From Verrucomicrobiota bacterium (GTDB lineage: Bacteria > Verrucomicrobiota > Verrucomicrobiia > Limisphaerales > UBA9464): a stretch of DNA of 64,000 nucleotides. The DNA lies in assembly GCA_016871615.1 (NCBI GenBank), contig VHCX01000013.1:1-64000 (forward strand). Direction: 5' to 3'. Positions 58,922 through 64,000 of the stretch are shown piece by piece. The translations under genes were made by a program, and so were the position numbers. Under the pieces are notes generated by a model. It was not told the DNA's origin. It saw only the letters and a program-made list of their open reading frames with translations, and did not search any database. How positions within the stretch are numbered: position 1 is the stretch's first letter; each line of letters starts with the position of its first letter.

Positions 58922-59665
58922 ATGTCTCAATTGGAACATCAAGTCGCGGTGGTGACCGGTGCGGGTCGGGGAATCGGTCGGGCCATCGCCCTCCGGTTCG
59001 CCCGGGCGGGCGCCGACGTGGTGGTCGTGTCCCGGACGGTCGAGAACTCCGAGAAGACCGCGGCCGAGATCCGGGCCCTGGGCCGCAAGGCGTGGGCCTT
59101 GGCGGTCGATGTGTCGGATCCGGCCGCGATCGCGGCGGCGGCCGAGGCCCTCCTGGAACAGGCCGGACGGGTGGACATCCTGGTCAACAACGCCGGCGTC
59201 ACCAAGGACGGCCTGCTCATGCGCATGAGCGAATCGGACTGGGACACCGTGCTCGACACGAACCTGCGGGGCGCATTCCTCTTCACCAAGGCCTTGACCC
59301 GCACGTTCCTCAAGCAGCGCTCGGGCCGCATCATCAACCTCGCCAGCGTCATCGGCCTCATTGGCAACGCGGGGCAGGCCAACTACGCCGCCAGCAAGGC
59401 GGGGCTCATCGGGTTCACCAAGTCGGTGGCCAAGGAATTCGGTTCTCGCGGCGTGACCTGCAACGCCATCGCCCCCGGCTTCATCGAGACCGACATGACG
59501 GCCGCCCTCAACGAGGCGCAGAAGGAGGCCATTCTCAAACAGATCCCGCTGGGTGCGCTGGGCCAGGCCTCCGACATCGCCGAGGCGGCCCTGTACCTGG
59601 CCGGGCCCGGTGGACGCTACGTCACGGGCCAGGTGCTCACGGTCGATGGCGGGATGGTGATGTGA
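58922..59665 (+). CDS. fabG: 3-oxoacyl-ACP reductase FabG
   Basis: A 247-residue short-chain dehydrogenase. TGAGRGIGRAIALRF binds NADP(H), NNAGVTKDGLLMRM and INLASVIGLIGNAGQANYAA (with the catalytic Tyr and, four residues on, Lys in SKAG) form the active site, and IAPGFIETDMTAAL is typical of FabG. It reduces 3-oxoacyl-ACP in fatty-acid elongation. It is the first gene of a cluster with ACP and FabF. ATG 58922 precedes the first strand. Its stop overlaps the start of the next gene (GTGA). Confidence 0.93.
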   Translation: MSQLEHQVAVVTGAGRGIGRAIALRFARAGADVVVVSRTVENSEKTAAEIRALGRKAWALAVDVSDPAAIAAAAEALLEQAGRVDILVNNAGVTKDGLLMRMSESDWDTVLDTNLRGAFLFTKALTRTFLKQRSGRIINLASVIGLIGNAGQANYAASKAGLIGFTKSVAKEFGSRGVTCNAIAPGFIETDMTAALNEAQKEAILKQIPLGALGQASDIAEAALYLAGPGGRYVTGQVLTVDGGMVM

Positions 59666-60132
59666 GACCGGCGGCCCCAGCGACCGGCCAGCTCGTGCTG
59701 GCCCTGGGTGGCAACGGGCCCGACCGCCCGGGGGCCTCGGGCGTGGTCGCGCCCGCCCCTGGCGACGTGGCTCCGGAATGGCTGAGCCGGCTTCGGGGGG
59801 TGGATCTCCGCCGGGCGGCCCGATCCGCCAGCGACGGCCGGCCGCTGGTCTTCCTGGTCGACGCCCGCGGCCACTGGAGCCTGCTGGAGCCCCGCCTGCC
59901 CCCGGCGGGCTTCGACCCCATCGATTTCGAGCAGGCTCCCGATGGCGACCTGCGCTTCGTGGCCTTCGCCGACACCTCGCCCGGAAGCGTCGATCACCTG
60001 CTGCAGTGCCTGCGCCGGAGCGGCTCCGGTCGTGCCGTCGTCTGCGACCGGTTGGCCCTGACCGGTCCGCGGCTCGCCGCCCTGGCGCTCGGGGCCGTGG
60101 CCGCGGCGAAGAATTCCCGAACCGGCGCTTGA
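59662..60132 (+). CDS. Unknown protein between fabG and acpP
   Basis: A 156-residue protein starting at a GTG that overlaps the fabG stop codon (GTGA), so it is translationally coupled. Composition is Ala/Pro/Arg/Leu-rich; segments such as LVFLVDARGHWSLLEPRL and LRFVAFADTSPGSVDHLLQC suggest an alpha/beta protein. There is no signal peptide, membrane segment or known motif. Conserved coupling with fatty-acid genes would imply a role in lipid synthesis, but that cannot be checked here. I do not recognise a family. Confidence 0.6.
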   Translation: MRPAAPATGQLVLALGGNGPDRPGASGVVAPAPGDVAPEWLSRLRGVDLRRAARSASDGRPLVFLVDARGHWSLLEPRLPPAGFDPIDFEQAPDGDLRFVAFADTSPGSVDHLLQCLRRSGSGRAVVCDRLALTGPRLAALALGAVAAAKNSRTGA

Positions 60133-60180
60133 CGGTCGGAGGCCCCCCGCCTAGATAGGCCGCCGAACGAGACAATTACC

Positions 60181-60426
60181 ATGGCTGACAAAACCATTGA
60201 GCAGCGGATCAAGGACATCATCGTCGAGCAACTGGGCGTGACCGCCGACCAGGTGACTCCCGAGGCCAAGTTCATCGAGGACCTGGGCGCGGACTCCCTC
60301 GACACCGTCGAGCTGGTGATGGCCCTGGAGGAGGAATTCGGGCTCGAGATCCCGGACGACGAGGCCGAGAAGCTCCAGAGCGTCGGCGACGTGATCAAGC
60401 ACGTCGAAGACAGCCAGTCCAAGTAA
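60181..60426 (+). CDS. acpP: Acyl carrier protein
   Basis: An 81-residue acidic protein with the carrier-protein motif [12 protein letters not shown]; Ser 39 is the phosphopantetheine attachment site. It carries the growing acyl chain for FabG and FabF, encoded on either side. The start is the ATG at 60181, and a strong terminator follows 19 nt after the stop. Confidence 0.97.
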   Translation: MADKTIEQRIKDIIVEQLGVTADQVTPEAKFIEDLGADSLDTVELVMALEEEFGLEIPDDEAEKLQSVGDVIKHVEDSQSK

Positions 60427-60444
60427 CCGGACCCCCCGTCAACA

Positions 60445-60475
60445 GGGCAGCCCGGCCTCCGGAGCTGCCCTTTTT
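60445..60475 (+). terminator. Rho-independent terminator after acpP
   Basis: GGGCAGC and GCTGCCC form a 7-bp stem enclosing CCGGCCTCCGGA-like sequence, followed by five T. It separates the fabG-acpP transcript from fabF. Confidence 0.85.
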
Positions 60476-60567
60476 CATTGGAATCCACTCCGTAAACAGG
60501 AAACGCCCTGCGGGTTGACGCACCCTTGTGCGACCTGGCCCGGCGAGTACCCTGCCCCCCTTGAACT

Positions 60568-61827
60568 ATGTCGAATGTTGGTTCTGATCGCCGTGTGGTC
60601 GTGACGGGCCTGGGCTGCGCCTCCCCGCTGGGCTTGGACGCCGACGCCGTCTGGAAAAACATCCTCGCCGGAAAATGCGGGGTCGGCCGGGTCGGCGCCT
60701 TCGACATCTCCGCCTACGACTGCCAGATCGCCGCCGAGGTGCAGGGCTTCGACCCGGTGCCGGCCTTCCCGAGCCCCAAGGAGGTGCGGCGTTCCGACCG
60801 CTTCACCCACTTCGGCGTCTATGCCGGCTGGGGCGCGCTCAAGGACTCGGGCCTCGATCTGGAGGCCGAGAACCGGGACGAGATCGGCGTGTACATCGGC
60901 TCGGGCATCGGCGGCCTGCACACCACCGAGGAGCAGCACAAGATCCTGTTGGCCAAGGGTCCGGGGCGGGTCAGCCCGTTCATGATCCCGATGCTGATCC
61001 TGAACATGTCGTCGGGCCTCTTTGCGCTCTACAACAACCTCCGCGGGCCCAATTTCGCCACCTGCTCGGCCTGCGCGACCAGCAACCACGCCATCGGCGA
61101 GGCCTGGTGGGCCATCAAGCGGGGCGACGCCACGGTGATGTTCGCCGGGGGCACCGAGGCCACCATCGTGCCGCTGGGCATGAGCGGCTTCGCGGCCATG
61201 AAGGCGATGTCCACCCGCAACGACGACCCGCAGCATGCCAGCCGGCCGTTCGACCGCGACCGCGACGGCTTCGTCATGGGCGAGGGCGCGGCGGTGCTGG
61301 TGCTTGAGGAGCTGGAGCACGCCCGGAAGCGGGGCGCGCGCATCTACTGCGAGATCCTCGGCTACGGAAACACCTGCGACGCCAACCACATGACCTCGCC
61401 CGATCCCGAGGGTGCGGGCGCGGCGCGGGCCATCCAGATGGGCCTCAAGCACGCCCGGATGCGTCCCGAGGAGATCGACTACGTCAACGCCCATGCCACC
61501 AGCACGCCCGTCGGCGACGTCTGCGAGACCCAGGCCATCAAGCGCGTCTTCGGCGACCACGCCCGGAAGCTGGCGATCAGCTCCACCAAGGGGGCCACCG
61601 GCCACATGCTCGGCGCGGCCGGCGGCATCGAGTCGCTCATCTGCTGCAAGGCCCTTGAGGCCCAGGTCGCTCCGCCGACCATCAACCTCGAGAACCCCGA
61701 CCCGGCCTGCGACCTCGACTACGTGCCGCATACTCCCAGGCCGATGCGCATCGACGCGTTCCTGAACAACTCCTTCGGGTTCGGCGGCCACAACGCGATC
61801 GTGATTGGCCGGCGGTTCACCGGTTGA
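60568..61827 (+). CDS. fabF: 3-oxoacyl-ACP synthase II FabF
   Basis: A 419-residue condensing enzyme. The catalytic Cys is residue 169 in ATCSACATSNHAIG; the two catalytic His lie in VNAHATSTPVGD and STKGATGHMLGAAGG; RPFDRDRDGFVMGEGAAVLV and the C-terminal NSFGFGGHNA are family signatures. It extends acyl-ACP with malonyl-ACP. The ATG at 60568 follows AGTACCCT, a possible -10 box 14 nt away. It is separated from acpP by a terminator and so probably has its own promoter. Confidence 0.97.
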   Translation: MSNVGSDRRVVVTGLGCASPLGLDADAVWKNILAGKCGVGRVGAFDISAYDCQIAAEVQGFDPVPAFPSPKEVRRSDRFTHFGVYAGWGALKDSGLDLEAENRDEIGVYIGSGIGGLHTTEEQHKILLAKGPGRVSPFMIPMLILNMSSGLFALYNNLRGPNFATCSACATSNHAIGEAWWAIKRGDATVMFAGGTEATIVPLGMSGFAAMKAMSTRNDDPQHASRPFDRDRDGFVMGEGAAVLVLEELEHARKRGARIYCEILGYGNTCDANHMTSPDPEGAGAARAIQMGLKHARMRPEEIDYVNAHATSTPVGDVCETQAIKRVFGDHARKLAISSTKGATGHMLGAAGGIESLICCKALEAQVAPPTINLENPDPACDLDYVPHTPRPMRIDAFLNNSFGFGGHNAIVIGRRFTG

Positions 61828-61896
61828 GCGGCCGCCGCGGGCGTTCCCTGCTCTCGGCGCTTCCCGATTGTCGGCGCCGGGTCCACGATTGGGGGC

Positions 61897-64000
61897 ATGT
61901 CGCCCAGGTGTGTCCGCCCGGCGGGTCCGCGTCCCGGCCCGGTGCTCCTTGTCCTCCTCGTCCTCGCCGGCCTGTTGTCCGGGCTCCCCGGGCTGACCGG
62001 TGCCGAGGCCCCTCCCGTCAACGTGGTGATGATGGTCGCCGACGACCTCGGGGCGATGGATCTCGGCGTGAGCGGCAGCCGGTTCCACCGGACGCCGAAC
62101 CTGGACCGGCTGGCCCGGGAAGGCGTGCGCTTCTCGCAGGCCTACTCGGCCTGCACGGTGTGCTCCCCGACGCGGGCCGCGCTGATGACGGGCAAGTACC
62201 CGGCGCGGTTGAGGATCACCGACTGGATCGCCGGCCACGACGCGCCGACGGCCAAACTGCGGCCGCCGGCCGACTGGGTGAAGGCCCTGCCGCTGTCCGA
62301 ACAGACGCTGGCCGAGCGCGCCAGGGCCGCCGGCCGGGCCACCGCCCACGTCGGCAAGTGGCACCTCGGCGGGGAGGGATCCGGTCCGGTGGAGCAGGGC
62401 TTCGACGTCAACCTCGGCGGGGATCACCGCGGCCAGCCGCCGTCCTACGTCGCCCCCTATGGCCTGCCTCGCCTGGCCGACGGTCCGCGGGGCGAGTACC
62501 TCACCGACCGCGAGGGCGCCGAGGCCTCCGCGTTCATCCGCGCGCACCGCGACCGGCCCTTCTTCCTCCACGTGGCCTTCCATGCGGTGCACACACCGCT
62601 CCAGGCCCCGGAGGCCCTCGTCGAGGAGCATCGACGACGCGCCGTCGGCATCGGCGGGTCGCAGACCAATGCCATCTACGCGGCGATGCTGGAGCGCCTC
62701 GACGCCGCCGTCGGGGATGTGCTCCGGGCCCTGGACGAGTCGGGCGTCGCCGGGCGCACGCTCGTGGTCTTCACCAGCGACAACGGGGGCCTGGTGCTCG
62801 GCAGGAACCCGCCCACCTCCAACGCCCCGCTGCGCTCCGGCAAGGGGTCGCCCTACGAGGGCGGCATCCGCGTGCCTCTCCTCGTCCGCTGGCCGGGCGT
62901 GGCCGTGCGCGAGGCCCGGGTTGACCAGCCCGTGATTTCCATGGACGTCGCCGCGATGGTGGCCGCGGCCATCGCGGGCACGCCGGGGGCGGCGCTCGAG
63001 GACGGATTGGACCTGCAGCCGCTCCTGAAGGATCCGTCGGCACGCCTCGGGCGCGAGGTGATCGGCTGGCACTATCCTCACTACCATCCCGGCGGGGCCA
63101 CGCCGTATTCGGCGATCCGCGCGGGCGACTGGAAGCTCATCCAATCCTACGAGGACGGCCGGCATGAGCTGTTCGACCTCGCGCAGGATCCGGGCGAGAC
63201 CCGCGATCTTGCGGCCTCCCAGCCGGGGCGGGTGATGGAGCTGGCGCGCCGTCTGGCCGAGTGGCAGGGCAGGGTCGGCGCGCAGTGGCCGATGGCCAAC
63301 CCCAACCACATGCCCCGGCCGCTGGCGGCGTCGGCGGACGGTTCGGTGGAACTGCACTCGCGCTCGGCCTTCGTCCACGGGACGGTGCTGCGCTACGAGC
63401 CGATGCCCTTCAAGGACACCCTCGGCTGGTGGGCGCGCGCCGAGGACTGGGCCGACTGGACCTTCGACATCCCGCAGGCCGGGACCTTCGAGGTCGAGGT
63501 CACACAGGGCTGCGGGCGCGGTTCCGCCGGGAGCCTCGTCGAGCTGCGGGTCGCGGACCAGGTCCTGCCGTGGATCGTCGAAGAGACCGGGCACTTCCAG
63601 AACTTCGTCGTCCGGCGCCCCGGCCGGGTGACGCTGCCTGCCGGACTCCACACGCTGGCCGTGCGGCCCGTGAAGAAGGTCGGTGGCGCGGTCATGGACC
63701 TGCGGCGGATCCGTCTCGTGCCTGCGCGAGGGCCGGACCTGCCGACCGAAATCGCCCGCAGGCTGCGCTCGGCCTCCCGCATCGTCGTGCTGGGCGACAG
63801 CATCACCTACGCGGGCGAGTGGGTGGACCTGCTGGAGGCGGGCCTGTGGCGTCTCCAGCCGGACCACCGTCCGGAGATCCTGAACCTGGGCCTGCCCAGC
63901 GAGACGGCCTCGGGATTGTCCGAGGAGGGGCATGCCGGCGGCGCCTTTCCGCGCCCCGACGTGCATGAGCGACTTGGGCGGGTGCTGGAACGTCTGAAGC
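61897..64000 (+). CDS. Sulfatase fused to an SGNH-hydrolase domain (3' end outside window)
   Basis: At least 701 codons, open at the window end. A signal peptide (PVLLVLLVLAGLLSGLPGLT) is followed by an arylsulfatase domain: NVVMMVADDLGAMDLG (metal), CTVCSPTRAALMTG with the formylglycine Cys at residue 89, HVGKWHLGG, VVFTSDNGGLVLG and AGDWKLIQSYEDGR. A beta-rich spacer (about 465-615; WTFDIPQAGTFEVEVTQGCG) resembles a carbohydrate-binding module. From about residue 628, IVVLGDSITYAGEW begins an SGNH/GDSL hydrolase with nucleophile Ser 635, whose remainder lies beyond the window. Such a protein could remove both sulfate and acyl groups from a polysaccharide (inference). ATG 61897 is preceded by GGGGGC. 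Confidence 0.85.
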   Translation, partial: MSPRCVRPAGPRPGPVLLVLLVLAGLLSGLPGLTGAEAPPVNVVMMVADDLGAMDLGVSGSRFHRTPNLDRLAREGVRFSQAYSACTVCSPTRAALMTGKYPARLRITDWIAGHDAPTAKLRPPADWVKALPLSEQTLAERARAAGRATAHVGKWHLGGEGSGPVEQGFDVNLGGDHRGQPPSYVAPYGLPRLADGPRGEYLTDREGAEASAFIRAHRDRPFFLHVAFHAVHTPLQAPEALVEEHRRRAVGIGGSQTNAIYAAMLERLDAAVGDVLRALDESGVAGRTLVVFTSDNGGLVLGRNPPTSNAPLRSGKGSPYEGGIRVPLLVRWPGVAVREARVDQPVISMDVAAMVAAAIAGTPGAALEDGLDLQPLLKDPSARLGREVIGWHYPHYHPGGATPYSAIRAGDWKLIQSYEDGRHELFDLAQDPGETRDLAASQPGRVMELARRLAEWQGRVGAQWPMANPNHMPRPLAASADGSVELHSRSAFVHGTVLRYEPMPFKDTLGWWARAEDWADWTFDIPQAGTFEVEVTQGCGRGSAGSLVELRVADQVLPWIVEETGHFQNFVVRRPGRVTLPAGLHTLAVRPVKKVGGAVMDLRRIRLVPARGPDLPTEIARRLRSASRIVVLGDSITYAGEWVDLLEAGLWRLQPDHRPEILNLGLPSETASGLSEEGHAGGAFPRPDVHERLGRVLERLK

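Noticed and set aside
60475-63966. 1163-codon open frame on the reverse strand
   Set aside because: It is antisense to FabF and the sulfatase, both with clear catalytic motifs; its Arg/Gly/Val/His-rich composition is typical of shadow frames in high-GC DNA.

Overview
The window looks like chromosomal DNA of a high-GC member of the Verrucomicrobiota, most like the Pedosphaera/Limisphaera group. This is an inference from gene content. The signs are planctomycete-type cytochrome/DUF1501 and DUF1552 modules, several sulfatases, prepilin-like proteins with an [17 protein letters not shown]-terminus, a DUF3500 protein, a PmoA-like (DUF6807) protein and a glucuronoyl-esterase-like hydrolase, next to ordinary Gram-negative housekeeping genes. 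No rRNA, tRNA or CRISPR array was seen.

Layout. 1-1840: the end of an IS3-type element, a prepilin-like gene and a decayed WYL-domain regulator. 1839-5194: a DUF1552 gene coupled to a multi-domain c-type cytochrome gene. 5420-7356: two coupled oligopeptide-type ABC ATPases without their permeases. 7535-13311: a TolC-like outer-membrane protein, a DUF6807 protein and a large uncharacterised two-part glycosidase-like protein. 13337-16493: a TauE permease, a second prepilin-like gene and a DUF3500 protein. 16533-24394: five same-direction genes (DUF1501, Gfo/Idh, sulfatase, DUF1549/DUF1553 protein, DUF1501), a typical secreted sulfated-polysaccharide module. 24476-33145: RmuC, a PQQ-type propeller protein, a LamG-like secreted protein, a Kelch protein and a CE15-like esterase. 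33169-38662: alkaline phosphatase, an OPT transporter and an aldehyde dehydrogenase with a palindromic operator candidate.

38776-42068 is the oddest locus. An ABC exporter gene and an apparent HlyD-TolC chimera overlap by ATGA, have otherwise intact reading frames, and are interrupted by three in-frame TAG codons. The ABC protein also lacks its Walker A lysine. Decay is the simplest explanation; amber read-through is the alternative.

42108-47417 holds an RsuA-type pseudouridine synthase, a truncated membrane gene beside a low-GC patch, a small zinc-ribbon protein and a large FtsX-type permease. 47530-51946 is a complete Tol-Pal operon (TolQ, zinc-ribbon membrane protein, TolR, TolA/TonB-like, TolB, Pal) closed by a strong terminator. 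52147-61827 is housekeeping: pyruvate dehydrogenase E1, SerRS, ArgG, MobA, then FabG, an unknown protein, ACP and FabF. The window ends inside a sulfatase fused to an SGNH hydrolase domain.

A 26-bp sequence occurs three times in the same orientation (14312, 25993, 29092), always at a gene edge. Two copies bracket the PQQ-type gene, and one of them lies inside that gene's signal-peptide region. Several genes have a TAnnnT hexamer 6-8 nt before the start codon and little ribosome-binding site, which suggests short-leader or leaderless transcripts.
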